From Pseudomonas nabeulensis (GTDB lineage: Bacteria > Pseudomonadota > Gammaproteobacteria > Pseudomonadales > Pseudomonadaceae), in NCBI RefSeq assembly GCF_004682045.1, contig NZ_QUZT01000001.1, forward strand, positions 1-64,000: 64,000 nucleotides of DNA, written 5' to 3'. The translations under genes and the position numbers were made by a program. The notes under the pieces are model-generated. The model made no database searches and was not told the origin of the DNA. It worked only from the letters and a program-made list of their open reading frames with translations. The number at the start of each line of letters is the position of its first letter. The first letter of the stretch is position 1. Below, one piece after another: positions 10,059 through 22,496 of the stretch.

Positions 10059-10068
10059 GTGTGTCCGC

Positions 10069-12723
<2,655 letters not shown>

Positions 12724-13147
12724 GAGAAGCCTGATTCCTTTTTCGGGTGAAACCTCGTCACATCCATATGGGACGAACGAAGCTCGCCGCTGCCGGCACG
12801 GTGCCTGACAACGACTTACGACAAATCAACGAGTTATGACACGGATCTGCACGTTTAAGGCCTCCCCTCGGGGCGGCCCTGGAAACCGCCGGATGTTATC
12901 ACAATCGCCGCCACGCACCTATCCCCCTGATGCGCATGGAGCATAGTTAGTTGACGGGTGACAGGCTTGAGGGGGACGAGAGGGGCTCAGAGCTGGGTTG
13001 GGGTGGTTTTCCGGGGGCAGATCCGAGGGATTTATTGACCTTGAGGGCCAATCGGGGGCACGCCCCCTCCCACACTTGAATTGTGAATGCATTCAAAATG
13101 TGGGAGAGGGCTTGCCCCCGATAGCTATCTAACAGACACCAACGCCA
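12724..13147. other. 424-bp spacer between gyrA and mtnA
   Basis: Contains the gyrA upstream region on the right side of the gene, and an inverted REP pair at 13051-13122. No coding frame is convincing. No clear -35/-10 for gyrA could be fixed by eye. Confidence 0.5.
13051..13122. repeat. REPIN in reversed arrangement
   Basis: ATCGGGGGCACGCCCCCTCC (from 13051) runs to CCACA at 13074, and TGTGGGAGAGGGCTTGCCCC (from 13099) runs to CGAT at 13122. Here the two palindromes point outward with the ATC/GAT ends outside, opposite to the other pairs in the window. Each copy has one or two substitutions. Confidence 0.8.
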
Positions 13148-14218
13148 TCAATGCAGCCGCTTACGGCACATCAACCTGGCCAATTTGGCCACATCCGGCC
13201 GCTCGACAATGCCCTTTTCGGTCACGATCACATCGATCAAATCGGCTGGCGTCACGTCGAAAACCGGGTTGAGCGCCTCCACCCCCAATCGCTGCCCAAC
13301 GATGTCCAGCAACTCGCCCGAGTCCCGCTCTTCCAGCGCGACGTCATCGCCAGTTGCCATCATCAAGTCAATGGTCGAACTCGCCGCCACCACCATAAAG
13401 CGCACCCCATGGTGCATGGAGCACACGGCCAGTTGGTAGGTGCCGATCTTGCTGATCACATCGCCATTGGCCGCAATGCAGTCGGCGCCGACAATCACCC
13501 AGGTCACGCCCTTGGCCTTGAGGATATGCGCGCCTGCCGAGTCCGCATTCACCTTGACCGGGATGCCCTCGCCCGCCAATTCCCAGGCCGTCAGCCGCGA
13601 GCCTTGCAGCCAGGGCCGGGTTTCGTTGGCGTAGACCTGCTCGACCATGCCTTCAAGGTAAGCCGCGCGAATCACGCCAAGGGCCGTACCGACGCCGCCC
13701 GTAGCCAAAGCGCCAGCATTGCCATGGGTGAGGATCGCCTGCGCGTTACCCTGGTGCTTGCGGATCAGTTCGGCGCCCAACTGGGCCATGGTGAGGTTGG
13801 CTTCGCGGTCGCTTTCATGAATCGCGATGGCTTCGGCCTCTAGCACCGCCAGCGGATCAGCGTGCTTCTTGACCCGGTCCAGACGGTCGCGCATGCGCTT
13901 CAGCGCCCAAAACAGATTCGATCCGGTCGGTCGGGTATCGGCCAATAGTGCGTAGTCCTCTTCCCACGCCGCTTGCCAGTCAACGCCTTCGGCAATTCGC
14001 TCGCGGGCGGCGATCACCAAGCCATACGCAGCACTGATACCGATGGCCGATGCACCGCGCACTGTCATCGAGCGGATGGCCGCAGCCACCTCATCAACCG
14101 TGGAGCAGGCGACCCAGCTTTCCCGGGACGGCAAGGCACGCTGATCGAGCAGGTGCAGCACGCCATCGCGCCAATCGATGGCCTTCACTTTCTCCGCAGC
14201 CAACAGCCGATCGCGCAT
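13148..14218 (-). CDS. mtnA: S-methyl-5-thioribose-1-phosphate isomerase
   Basis: 356 residues, the MtnA/eIF2B-like family: [16 protein letters not shown] near the N-terminus, [12 protein letters not shown] with the catalytic-site Cys position replaced by the usual neighbourhood, GSRLTAWEL, and [23 protein letters not shown] carrying the catalytic Asp. It turns methylthioribose-1-phosphate into methylthioribulose-1-phosphate in methionine salvage. It is divergent from a methylthioadenosine deaminase gene, with 108 bp between, so the pair covers linked steps of MTA recycling. Confidence 0.95.
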   Translation of the reverse strand: MRDRLLAAEKVKAIDWRDGVLHLLDQRALPSRESWVACSTVDEVAAAIRSMTVRGASAIGISAAYGLVIAARERIAEGVDWQAAWEEDYALLADTRPTGSNLFWALKRMRDRLDRVKKHADPLAVLEAEAIAIHESDREANLTMAQLGAELIRKHQGNAQAILTHGNAGALATGGVGTALGVIRAAYLEGMVEQVYANETRPWLQGSRLTAWELAGEGIPVKVNADSAGAHILKAKGVTWVIVGADCIAANGDVISKIGTYQLAVCSMHHGVRFMVVAASSTIDLMMATGDDVALEERDSGELLDIVGQRLGVEALNPVFDVTPADLIDVIVTEKGIVERPDVAKLARLMCRKRLH

Positions 14219-14326
14219 TCCCTACTCCGCACTCATGAACAAAGCCGCCGATTATAGCGATCCGCCAGCCAGGACGCTCGGGTATACTTCGCCCTTCTTT
14301 TATAGCTGCCTGGGAAGAAGCCTTCG

Positions 14327-15658
14327 ATGACCGCCACTGCCGCCCCGCTCGACTTGTTGCTATTGCCGACCTGGCTGGTACCCGTCGAACCTGCTGGCGT
14401 GGTGCTCAAGGAGCATGGCCTGGGCATCCGTGACGGGCGTATTGCCTTTATCGGCCCACGGGCGGCGGCGCTGAAGCTTTCAGCAACAGAAACACGCGAG
14501 CTACCGGGCATGCTACTCAGCCCCGGCCTGATCAACGCCCACGGGCATGCGGCGATGAGCCTGTTTCGCGGCCTGGCCGATGACCTGCCGCTGATGACCT
14601 GGCTGGAAAAGCACATCTGGCCCGCCGAAGCCAAATGGGTCGACGAGGCGTTCGTGCGTGATGGCACCGACCTGGCCATCGCCGAGCAACTCAAGGGTGG
14701 CGTTACCTGTTTCTCCGACATGTACTTCTACCCCAAGGTCGCCAGCGACTGCGTACACAACAGCGGCATGCGCGCGCAGATCGCGATTCCGATCCTCGAC
14801 TTCCCGATCCCCGGCGCCAGTAGCGCCGATGAGGCGATCCGCCAGGGTATCGAGTTGTTCGGCGACCTCAAGCACCACCCACGTATCAAGATCACCTTCG
14901 GCCCTCACGCGCCATACACCGTGTGCGATGACAACCTGGAGAAAATCCGGGTGATCGCCGAGGAGCTGGACGCCGCGATCCATATGCACGTTCACGAAAC
15001 CGCCTTTGAAGTGCAGCAAGCTGTCGAGCAGACCGGCGAGCGACCATTGGCGCGCCTGGGCCGCCTTGGGCTCTTGGGCCCACGCTTCCAGGCCGTTCAC
15101 ATGACCCAAATCAGCGAGGACGACCTGGCTTTGCTGGTAGAAAGCAACACCAGCATCATCCATTGCCCGGAATCGAACCTGAAACTGGCCAGCGGCTTTT
15201 GCCCGGTGGAGCGCTTGTGGCAGGCTGGCGTCAATGTGGCCATCGGCACCGATGGCGCCGCCAGCAATAACGACCTGGACCTGCTGGGTGAAACCCGCAC
15301 AGCAGCGATGTTGGCCAAGGCCGTCGCCGGCTCTGCCACTGCACTGGACGCCCACCGCGCGCTGCGCATGGCTACGCTCAACGGCGCGCGGGCCATGGGC
15401 CTGGAGAACGAGATTGGCTCGCTTGAAGTGGGCAAGGCCGCGGATATCGTCGCCTTCGACCTGTCGGGGCTGGCGCAACAACCGATCTACGATCCGGTCT
15501 CACAGCTTATATATGCCACCGGACGCGATTGTGTGAAACACCTTTGGGTCGCCGGCAAGCAGTTGCTCGACGACCGGCAATTGACCCGCATAGATGAACA
15601 ACAGCTGACCGCCACGGCCATTGCCTGGGGCCAGCGCATCAGCGGACACAGCGAATAA
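14327..15658 (+). CDS. mtaD: 5-methylthioadenosine / S-adenosylhomocysteine deaminase (TRZ/ATZ amidohydrolase)
   Basis: 443 residues, metal-dependent amidohydrolase fold. Metal and catalytic motifs in order: [15 protein letters not shown], the HMTQ histidine, and the Asp in [13 protein letters not shown]. The P. aeruginosa counterpart, also next to mtnA, deaminates methylthioadenosine to methylthioinosine; that substrate is inferred here from the shared context. SAH or related purines are alternatives. Start ATG 14327 follows GGAAG. The stop lies 64 bp before ubiG. Confidence 0.85.
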   Translation: MTATAAPLDLLLLPTWLVPVEPAGVVLKEHGLGIRDGRIAFIGPRAAALKLSATETRELPGMLLSPGLINAHGHAAMSLFRGLADDLPLMTWLEKHIWPAEAKWVDEAFVRDGTDLAIAEQLKGGVTCFSDMYFYPKVASDCVHNSGMRAQIAIPILDFPIPGASSADEAIRQGIELFGDLKHHPRIKITFGPHAPYTVCDDNLEKIRVIAEELDAAIHMHVHETAFEVQQAVEQTGERPLARLGRLGLLGPRFQAVHMTQISEDDLALLVESNTSIIHCPESNLKLASGFCPVERLWQAGVNVAIGTDGAASNNDLDLLGETRTAAMLAKAVAGSATALDAHRALRMATLNGARAMGLENEIGSLEVGKAADIVAFDLSGLAQQPIYDPVSQLIYATGRDCVKHLWVAGKQLLDDRQLTRIDEQQLTATAIAWGQRISGHSE

Positions 15659-15722
15659 CGAAGGTTTTGAACCCCTGAGTTCAGGACTGACAACCCGATT
15701 TATCAGATTTAGAGGATTCACC

Positions 15723-16421
15723 ATGAGCAACGTCGACCACGCCGAAATCGCCAAATTCGAAGCCCTGGCTCACCGCTGGTGGGACCGCGAAAGCGAGTTC
15801 AAGCCCCTGCACGACATCAACCCGCTGCGGGTCAACTGGATTGACGAACGCGTCAACCTGGCCGGCAAAAAGGTGCTGGACGTGGGTTGCGGCGGCGGCA
15901 TCCTCAGTGAAGCCATGGCCCAGCGCGGCGCTACCGTGATGGGTATCGACATGGGCGAAGCGCCGTTGGCCGTGGCCCAACTGCACCAGCTGGAATCCGG
16001 CGTGAGCGTGGAATACCGCCAAATCACCGCCGAAGCCCTGGCCGAGGAAATGCCCGAGCAGTTCGACGTGGTCACCTGCCTTGAGATGCTGGAACACGTG
16101 CCGGACCCGTCGTCGGTGATTCGCGCCTGCTTCCGCATGGTCAAGCCGGGTGGCCAGGTGTTTTTCTCCACCATCAACCGCAACCCCAAGGCCTACCTGT
16201 TCGCGATCATCGGCGCCGAATACATCATGAAGCTGCTGCCGCGCGGCACCCACGACTTCAAGAAATTCATCCGTCCGTCCGAGCTGGGCGCGTGGAGCCG
16301 TCAAGCCGGCCTGACCGTCAAGGACATCATCGGCCTGACCTACAACCCGCTGACCAAGCACTACAAGCTGGCCAACGACGTTGACGTCAACTACATGATC
16401 CAGACCCTGCGCGAGGAGTAA
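15723..16421 (+). CDS. ubiG: Ubiquinone biosynthesis O-methyltransferase
   Basis: 232 residues from ATG 15723, with AGAGGA upstream; the open frame extends upstream without a better start. Class I SAM-methyltransferase motifs: [16 protein letters not shown] (motif I), [10 protein letters not shown], and the UbiG mark [16 protein letters not shown]. It performs both O-methylations of ubiquinone synthesis. Four bp before mupP, so co-transcribed. Confidence 0.97.
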   Translation: MSNVDHAEIAKFEALAHRWWDRESEFKPLHDINPLRVNWIDERVNLAGKKVLDVGCGGGILSEAMAQRGATVMGIDMGEAPLAVAQLHQLESGVSVEYRQITAEALAEEMPEQFDVVTCLEMLEHVPDPSSVIRACFRMVKPGGQVFFSTINRNPKAYLFAIIGAEYIMKLLPRGTHDFKKFIRPSELGAWSRQAGLTVKDIIGLTYNPLTKHYKLANDVDVNYMIQTLREE

Positions 16422-16425
16422 GCCT

Positions 16426-17097
16426 GTGAAGTTGCGAGCGGTTCTCTTCGATATGGACGGTACCTTGCTGGACACCGCGCCGGACTTTATCGCCATCTGC
16501 CAGGCCATGCGCACCGACCGCGGCCTGGCGCCGATCAACCCCGAGCATATCCGCGACGAAATCTCCGGCGGTGCGCGGGCGATGGTCGCCGTGACCTTTT
16601 CCATGGACCCGGAATCCCCAGGCTTTGAAGAACTGCGCCTGGAGTTCCTGGAGCGCTACGTCAAAGGTTGTGCGATCCACAGCAAACTGTTCGACGGCAT
16701 GGCCGAGCTGCTGGAAGACATCGAGAAGTCCAAGCTGATCTGGGGCGTGGTCACCAACAAACCGCTGCGTTTTGCCGAACCGATCATGCAGCAGTTGGGC
16801 CTGGCCCAGCGCTCGGCGCTGTTGATTTGCCCCGACCATGTGAAAAACAGCAAGCCGGACCCGGAACCGATGATTCTGGCCTGCAAGATGCTCGACCTGG
16901 ACCCCGCCAGCGTGCTGTTCGTGGGCGATGACCTGCGGGATATCGAGTCTGGGCGTGATGCGGGTACGCGCACCGCAGCGGTCACTTACGGCTATATCCA
17001 CCCGGACGATAACCCGCGCCACTGGGGCGCCGATGTGGTGGTGGATCACCCGCTGGAACTGCGCAAGGTGCTGGATAACGCGTTGTGCAGTTGCTGA
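16426..17097 (+). CDS. mupP: N-acetylmuramic acid 6-phosphate phosphatase (HAD family)
   Basis: 223 residues, HAD phosphatase: motif [10 protein letters not shown] with D9 and D11, motif II VTNK, motif III lysine in KNSKPDPEP, and motif [13 protein letters not shown]. Often annotated as phosphoglycolate phosphatase (Gph). The gene directly after ubiG in Pseudomonas is MupP of the anabolic murein recycling route, which dephosphorylates MurNAc-6-P and affects fosfomycin and beta-lactam tolerance. Start is GTG 16426, 4 bp after ubiG. Confidence 0.88.
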   Translation: MKLRAVLFDMDGTLLDTAPDFIAICQAMRTDRGLAPINPEHIRDEISGGARAMVAVTFSMDPESPGFEELRLEFLERYVKGCAIHSKLFDGMAELLEDIEKSKLIWGVVTNKPLRFAEPIMQQLGLAQRSALLICPDHVKNSKPDPEPMILACKMLDLDPASVLFVGDDLRDIESGRDAGTRTAAVTYGYIHPDDNPRHWGADVVVDHPLELRKVLDNALCSC

Positions 17098-17132
17098 TGG
17101 CGCACTGAATCTACAGACCAATGAAGATCCAA

Positions 17133-17236
17133 TGTGGGAGGGGCGGCGCGACGGTTCGACTTGCCCCCGATAGCGGTGGGTCAGCCTGCACCTCTATTGC
17201 TGACAGGCCCTCATCGGGGGCAAGCCCCCTCCCACA
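17133..17236. repeat. REPIN with one extended arm
   Basis: Left palindrome (17133-17171) starts TGTGGGAGGGG and ends CTTGCCCCCGAT but holds about 16 extra bases in the middle (CGGCGCGACGGTTCGA). The right copy (17213-17236) is standard. Located between mupP and yciK. Confidence 0.8.
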
Positions 17237-17298
17237 GGGGACCTGTGCTGTTTCCAAATTGGGTGTTTGCAACCTGCTGAATTTTGTCGAGGCTATTT

Positions 17299-18039
17299 AT
17301 GTTTGATTACTCCGCACGTCCAGAATTGCTCAAAGGCCGGGTCATCCTGGTGACCGGCGCCGGTCGCGGGATCGGCGCGGCGGCGGCGAAGACCTACGCC
17401 GCCCACGGCGCCACGGTATTGCTGCTGGGCAAGACCGAAGCCAACCTGGCCCAGGTGTATGACGAGATCGAAGCCGCCGGCCAGCCTCAGCCAGTGGTGA
17501 TCCCGTTCAACCTGGAGACCGCCCTGCCCCATCAATACGATGAGCTGGCAGCGATGATCGAGAAAGAATTCGGCCATCTCGACGGCGTCCTGCACAACGC
17601 GTCGATCATCGGCCCGCGTACGCCAATCGAGCAGTTGTCCGGCGAGAACTTCATGCGCGTGATGCATGTGAACGTCAACGCGATGTTCATGCTGACCAGT
17701 ACGTTGCTGCCGCTGCTCAAACTGTCCCAGGATGCGTCGGTGGTGTTCACCTCCAGCAGCGTTGGGCGCAAGGGCCGGGCGTATTGGGGGGCTTACGGCG
17801 TGTCGAAATTTGCGACTGAGGGCCTGATGCAGACCTTGGCCGATGAGCTGGAAGATGTTGCGGCAGTCCGCGCCAACAGCATCAACCCAGGCGCTACGCG
17901 CACCAGCATGCGCGCCCAGGCGTATCCGGGGGAGAACCCGACGGATAACCCGACGCCGGAAGAGATTATGCCGGTGTACCTGTACCTGATGGGGCCGGAC
18001 AGTACGGGAATTAATGGGCAGGCGTTCGACGCGCAGTAG
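17299..18039 (+). CDS. yciK: YciK-type short-chain dehydrogenase
   Basis: 246 residues from ATG 17299, with GAGG 6 nt upstream; a TTG at 17284 is less likely. Classical SDR: cofactor loop VTGAGRGIGAAAA, HNASI in place of NNAG, catalytic Ser in VVFTSSSVG, and YGVSKF for the Tyr-Lys pair. YciK-family oxidoreductases follow mupP in Pseudomonas; the substrate is not known. A REPIN separates it from mupP, so it may have its own promoter. Confidence 0.88.
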   Translation: MFDYSARPELLKGRVILVTGAGRGIGAAAAKTYAAHGATVLLLGKTEANLAQVYDEIEAAGQPQPVVIPFNLETALPHQYDELAAMIEKEFGHLDGVLHNASIIGPRTPIEQLSGENFMRVMHVNVNAMFMLTSTLLPLLKLSQDASVVFTSSSVGRKGRAYWGAYGVSKFATEGLMQTLADELEDVAAVRANSINPGATRTSMRAQAYPGENPTDNPTPEEIMPVYLYLMGPDSTGINGQAFDAQ

Positions 18040-18060
18040 TCGGAACGCAGCAAGATTAAA

Positions 18061-18149
18061 TGTGGGAGGGGGCTTGCCCCCGATGGCGGTGGGTCAGTTG
18101 AACAATTCTTCACTGACCCACTGCAATCGGGGGCAAGCCCCCTCCCACA
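18061..18149. repeat. REPIN
   Basis: TGTGGGAGGGGGCTTGCCCC starts at 18061 and its inverted copy ends at 18149. The centre also has an inverted GGGTCAGT / ACTGACCC. It lies between convergent yciK and the ABC binding-protein gene, where the folded transcripts could help end or stabilise both messages. Confidence 0.9.
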
Positions 18150-18174
18150 TTTGTATTGCGGTGTGCTTGAGGGG

Positions 18175-19689
18175 TTAGTTTTTTACTACTTCCTCGAGGG
18201 TAAAGCGGCCCAACGGGTTTTGCAGGAAGTTGCTGATATTGCTGCGCGAGATGTTGATGTACGGGCTGTAGTACAGGTCAATCCAGTTCACGTCCTGCTT
18301 CGCCAGCTTCTGCAATTCCACATACATTTGCTCACGCTTGACCGGATCGGCCTCGATGCGCGCTTGTGCCACCAGCTCCTTGACCTTGTCGTTCTTATAG
18401 CGGGTCATGTAGTTCTGGTTGGTGTCGTGGCCCAGCACGAACGTGGTTTTCTGGTCCGGGTCGAGGATGTCGTTGGTCCAGTACATCACCGAAATATCGT
18501 ACTCACCGTCCACCAGCATCTGCCAGCTTTGGGTCGGGTCGACCTTTTGCAGGTTGGCGGTCACACCGACCTTGGCCAACTGGTCCTTGATGATCACCGC
18601 GATTTGCTCGTCGGCTTCGTTGCCGGCGTTGACCACATAGTTGAGCTTCAAGTCCTTGGCGCCGGCCTGCTCCAGCAGCTTCTTGGCAGCGGTAGGGTCG
18701 TACGGGCGTTGCAGGTTGTTGGCGTAGTGGTACAGCGAGCCTTTCGGGATGTAGGAATAGGCCACAGTGCCTTGACCGAAAGTGGCGGTCTTCACCAACG
18801 ATTGTTTGTCGATGGCCATGTCCAGCGCTTGGCGCACCTCGGGCTTGGCCAACAAGCCGTGCTCGTGGTTGATCAACAGGTGATCTTCACGGGTCGATGG
18901 GTCGGAATGCACCACCACGTTCTTGTCTTTCTTCAGCTCTTCAACCCGGGAGAAAGGTACAAAGATCGCGGTGTCCAACTCGTTGTTCTGCACCATGCGC
19001 ATGCGGGTATTGTCGTCGGTCACCGAGACCCACTCCACGCCGTCCAGGCTGACGTTCTTGGCTTGCCAGAAGTTCGGGTTCTTCTTGAGGATGACGCGAT
19101 CGCCTTTGCGCCACTCGTCCACGGTAAACGCACCGGAAGTCACCGGGTTTTCCGAGTAGGCGTCTTCGCCCAGCTTGGTCATGGCTTTTTCCGACAGGAT
19201 CGACACCGTCGGCGAAGCCAGTTGGGAAAGGAAAGCTACAGCCGGAGTCTTCAGCGTAACCACCAGGGTTTTCGGATCAGCCGCCTTGGCCGTGTTGATC
19301 AGGTTGAAGGGGTCAGCCCACAGCGAGGCCTTGTTGTCACGGATACGCAGCAGGCTGAACGCCGCATCGTCAGCGGTGATCGCCGAGCCATCCGAGAACT
19401 TCGCATCACGCAGCTTGAAGGTGTAGGTCAGGCCATCCTTGGAAATTTCCCAACTTTCTGCCAGCCCTGGTTCCATCTTGGTGCCCAGGTTATCCACGCG
19501 CACCAGGGTGTCGTAGACGTTGGCGAATACCCAGGTGTCGCGGTTTTGCGCGCTTTTGATCGGGTCGAACGTGGTGCTGTCTTCACGGCAGCCGATGGTC
19601 AATACACCGGCGGCTTGCGCCAGCCCAGCGGTGAGGGACCAGGCGGTCAACGTGGCGGCGGCAAGCAACTTCAAGTGGCGCGATTGCAT
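18175..19689 (-). CDS. Peptide-type ABC transporter, periplasmic substrate-binding protein (SBP family 5)
   Basis: 504 residues with a Sec signal peptide (MQSRHLKLLAAATLTAWSLTAGLAQAA, cleavage about residue 26). The mature protein has the family-5 start LTIGCREDSTTFDP, then NVYDTLVRVD, LAESWEISKDGLTYTFKLRDAKFSDG and typical lobe-crossing segments. Last gene of the six-gene operon led by the hydrolase at 23444. Family 5 binds peptides, but also opines and other small solutes. In PipR loci of plant-associated Pseudomonas the equivalent protein takes up the plant-derived signal, so an ethanolamine-derived ligand is a real possibility here. Confidence 0.88.
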   Translation of the reverse strand: MQSRHLKLLAAATLTAWSLTAGLAQAAGVLTIGCREDSTTFDPIKSAQNRDTWVFANVYDTLVRVDNLGTKMEPGLAESWEISKDGLTYTFKLRDAKFSDGSAITADDAAFSLLRIRDNKASLWADPFNLINTAKAADPKTLVVTLKTPAVAFLSQLASPTVSILSEKAMTKLGEDAYSENPVTSGAFTVDEWRKGDRVILKKNPNFWQAKNVSLDGVEWVSVTDDNTRMRMVQNNELDTAIFVPFSRVEELKKDKNVVVHSDPSTREDHLLINHEHGLLAKPEVRQALDMAIDKQSLVKTATFGQGTVAYSYIPKGSLYHYANNLQRPYDPTAAKKLLEQAGAKDLKLNYVVNAGNEADEQIAVIIKDQLAKVGVTANLQKVDPTQSWQMLVDGEYDISVMYWTNDILDPDQKTTFVLGHDTNQNYMTRYKNDKVKELVAQARIEADPVKREQMYVELQKLAKQDVNWIDLYYSPYINISRSNISNFLQNPLGRFTLEEVVKN

Positions 19690-19690
19690 G

Positions 19691-20689
19691 TCATAACTCC
19701 TTGTTTATAACGGCAGAAAGGTTCAACGGTTGTGCAAGCACGCAACTGTACCGATGCTCGTGCAGGAAATGGGTCGGCGGCAACACCACGGAACACAGGG
19801 TTTGCGCATGCCGGCAGCGCGGGTGAAAGGCGCAGCCTGTAGGCAAATTCAACGGGCTGGGGGGTTCACCCGGCAAAGGCTCTGTAGGCAATGGACGATG
19901 AGGATCGATCTCGGGGATCGCCTCAATCAATGCGGCGGTGTAGGGATGACGCGGCGCGGTAAACACCGCTTCCACCGGCCCTTCCTCGACAATCTTGCCC
20001 AGGTACATTACTGCCACGCGGTCGCACAGGCGGCGCACGATGGCCAGGTCATGGGCGATAAACAGGATCGCCAGGTTCATGCGCTGTTGCAGCTCCAGCA
20101 ACAGATTGATGATTTGCCCCTGGATCGACACATCCAGCGCCGCCACGCATTCGTCAGCGATGATCAACCGTGGCTCAACCGCCAACGCACGGGCGATGCC
20201 AACGCGCTGGCACTGGCCGCCACTGAGGGAGCCGGGTTTGCGGCTGGCGAGTTCGGGGCGCAGCCCCACCAGGTCGAGCAACTCGTTGACGCGCGCCGGG
20301 ATCTGCTGCGCCGTGACCTTGCGCTGTACCCGCAACACTTCGGCCAGGGTTTCGCCGATGGTATGGCGCGGGTTCAGCGCTGCGTAGGGGTCCTGGAAGA
20401 TCATCGCGGTTTCATGCCGCAGCCGGGCAATGTCGATGGCACTGCCATGGGCCATGTCGATGCCATCGAACAGCACCTGGCCAGCACTGATGGGGTTGAG
20501 GTGCAAAATCGCCCGGCCCAGGGTGCTCTTGCCGCTGCCGGACTCCCCCACCAGCCCAAGGGTTTCGCCCGCCGCCAGGTTCAGCGACACACCATTCACC
20601 GCCCTCACCCATTGCTTGTTCAACCCGAACAGGCCGGTGCCGGACGCCGCAAATTTCACCTCCAGATTTTTAATCTGCAACAGGCTCAT
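19691..20689 (-). CDS. Oligopeptide-type ABC transporter ATPase (OppF/DppF-like)
   Basis: 332 residues. Walker [18 protein letters not shown]-loop MIFQDPYAALNPRHTIGE, signature LSGGQCQRVGIARAL, Walker B LIIADECVAALDVS, H-loop FIAHDLAIV. The C-terminus has the oligopeptide-ABC extension with cysteines (CAFHPRCRHAQTLC). Energises import by the two permeases upstream. Its start overlaps the preceding ATPase stop by 4 bp. Walker B has ECVA where ECVS is usual. Confidence 0.92.
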   Translation of the reverse strand: MSLLQIKNLEVKFAASGTGLFGLNKQWVRAVNGVSLNLAAGETLGLVGESGSGKSTLGRAILHLNPISAGQVLFDGIDMAHGSAIDIARLRHETAMIFQDPYAALNPRHTIGETLAEVLRVQRKVTAQQIPARVNELLDLVGLRPELASRKPGSLSGGQCQRVGIARALAVEPRLIIADECVAALDVSIQGQIINLLLELQQRMNLAILFIAHDLAIVRRLCDRVAVMYLGKIVEEGPVEAVFTAPRHPYTAALIEAIPEIDPHRPLPTEPLPGEPPSPLNLPTGCAFHPRCRHAQTLCSVVLPPTHFLHEHRYSCVLAQPLNLSAVINKEL

Positions 20690-21642
20690 GGGTGCGCTCC
20701 CAAGGGGTAGTGACAGGCAACCCGCGCACCTTCCGGCAACTGTTCAGTGCACAGGGCGCCGACTTGCGGACAGCGCGGATTGAAGCGACAGCCAGCGGGC
20801 AATGCATCCAGCAACGGCGGCTGGCCAGGAATGGTACGCAGCAAGGCGTGGCCGCTGCTGTGGGCCGGTTGACAGTCGATCAGCCCGGCGGTGTATGGGT
20901 GCCGGGGATGGGCCAGCAGGTCGTACTTGCTGCCGTGTTCGCACAGGCGCCCGGCGTACATCACCGCAATGGAATCGCAGGTCTGCGCCACCACGCCGAG
21001 GTCGTGGGTGATCATGATGAGCGACAGGCCACGCTGATCCCGCAGGTCCAGCAGCAGGCGCAGGATTTGCGCCTGCACGGTGACGTCGAGCGCAGTGGTC
21101 GGCTCATCGGCGATCAGCACTTTAGGGTTACAGCCCAACGCGACGGCAATCATTGCGCGCTGGCGCATACCACCGGAGAACTCATGGGGGTAGTTATCGA
21201 TACGCGCCTTGGGGTCGGGGATGCCCACTTGGCGCAAGACGTCGATGGCCTGCTGGCGTGCGTCTTTTTTCGACGCGCCCTGATGCAGGCGGATGCCCTC
21301 GGCGATCTGCTCGCCAATGCGCATTAGCGGGTCGAGGTGGCTGCTGGGATTTTGGAAGATCATACCCAGTTGCCCACCCCTGACGGCGCGCATCCCGGCA
21401 TCATCCAGTTGCAATAAATCCTGACCGGCCAGGCGCACCGCGCCACCTTGCACCCGCAGATTGGGCGATGGCAGCAGGCGCATCAGGCCGCGACAGGCCA
21501 TGGTTTTGCCTGAGCCGCTCTCCCCCACCAGGCCGAGGATCTCGCCTTCGGCCAGATCGAACGACACGCGCTCCACCAGGGTCACATCGCGCCCCGCGTT
21601 ATTGGCGATCACGCTCAGGTCCCGCACCTGTAACAGACTCAT
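20686..21642 (-). CDS. Oligopeptide-type ABC transporter ATPase (OppD/DppD-like)
   Basis: 318 residues from ATG 21642 ([11 protein letters not shown]); the longer open frame upstream runs into the permease gene in another frame. Walker [19 protein letters not shown]-loop [18 protein letters not shown], signature [15 protein letters not shown], Walker [14 protein letters not shown], and C-terminal cysteines [14 protein letters not shown]. Overlaps the permease stop by ATGA (21639-21642), so translation is coupled. Confidence 0.92.
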   Translation of the reverse strand: MSLLQVRDLSVIANNAGRDVTLVERVSFDLAEGEILGLVGESGSGKTMACRGLMRLLPSPNLRVQGGAVRLAGQDLLQLDDAGMRAVRGGQLGMIFQNPSSHLDPLMRIGEQIAEGIRLHQGASKKDARQQAIDVLRQVGIPDPKARIDNYPHEFSGGMRQRAMIAVALGCNPKVLIADEPTTALDVTVQAQILRLLLDLRDQRGLSLIMITHDLGVVAQTCDSIAVMYAGRLCEHGSKYDLLAHPRHPYTAGLIDCQPAHSSGHALLRTIPGQPPLLDALPAGCRFNPRCPQVGALCTEQLPEGARVACHYPLGAHP

Positions 21643-22496
21643 GAGCGATCCCCCAGCACTTGCGCCACGCCATCGGCAAGCAGGCTGAAGCCCATGGCCA
21701 GGGTCACAATGGCCAGCCCCGGAAAGGTACAGATCCACCACGCCGTGGTGATGAAGGCCTGACCTTCGGCCACCATCGTGCCCCACTCGGCGGTGGGCGG
21801 TTGCACGCCCAGGCCCAGGTAGCTCACGGCGGCGCCATTGAGCAGCACCAACACCGCGTCGGACATGGAAAACACAATGGAGCCAAACATCGCATTCGGC
21901 AGCAAATGCCGAAACAGAATGCGCCCGTGACCAAAGCCCAGGCTCTTGGCCGCCAGGGCAAAGTCACTTTCCTTGAGCACCAGGATCTGTGAGCGGATCA
22001 ACCGCGCATACGACACCCAGCCCACCAGCGCCATGGCGATGTAAAAACTCTTCAAGCCCGGGCCGAGGATGGCCATGATCGCCAGCATCAACACCAGGAA
22101 CGGGAACGCCAGGATCACGTCGATCACGCGCATGCAGAAACTGTCGAAACGCCCGCCGATATAACCGGACACCGCGCCGATAAAGGTGCCGATCATAAAC
22201 GGGAAGATCACGCCGATGATCGCCAGTTGCAGGTCGATGCGCGCGCCCCAGATCACCCGCGAAAGAATGTCGCGACCATAATTATCCGTGCCAAATGGAT
22301 GGGCCAGGCTGGGACCGAGCAGACTGATATCGGTGTTCTGCGCAATCGGGTCATAAGGCGCGACCCACGGTGCAAACAGCGCGAGTGCGAACCACGCCAG
22401 CAGAATCAACAACCCCCATGCAGCAGTCAGGCGGCCATTGCGAAAACCAAAGCGCAAGCGCAAACGCCATGGGGCGATCAAGGGGCGGCTGGTCAT
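21639..22496 (-). CDS. Oligopeptide-type ABC transporter permease (OppC/DppC-like)
   Basis: 285 residues. An N-terminal helix (about 26-46) is followed by the OppC-N mark HPFGTDNYGRDILSRVIWGARIDL, five more hydrophobic segments, and the EAA-like loop KSLGFGHGRILFRHLLPNAM. It forms the membrane channel with the OppB-like gene, which it overlaps by 4 bp. Confidence 0.92.
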   Translation of the reverse strand: MTSRPLIAPWRLRLRFGFRNGRLTAAWGLLILLAWFALALFAPWVAPYDPIAQNTDISLLGPSLAHPFGTDNYGRDILSRVIWGARIDLQLAIIGVIFPFMIGTFIGAVSGYIGGRFDSFCMRVIDVILAFPFLVLMLAIMAILGPGLKSFYIAMALVGWVSYARLIRSQILVLKESDFALAAKSLGFGHGRILFRHLLPNAMFGSIVFSMSDAVLVLLNGAAVSYLGLGVQPPTAEWGTMVAEGQAFITTAWWICTFPGLAIVTLAMGFSLLADGVAQVLGDRS

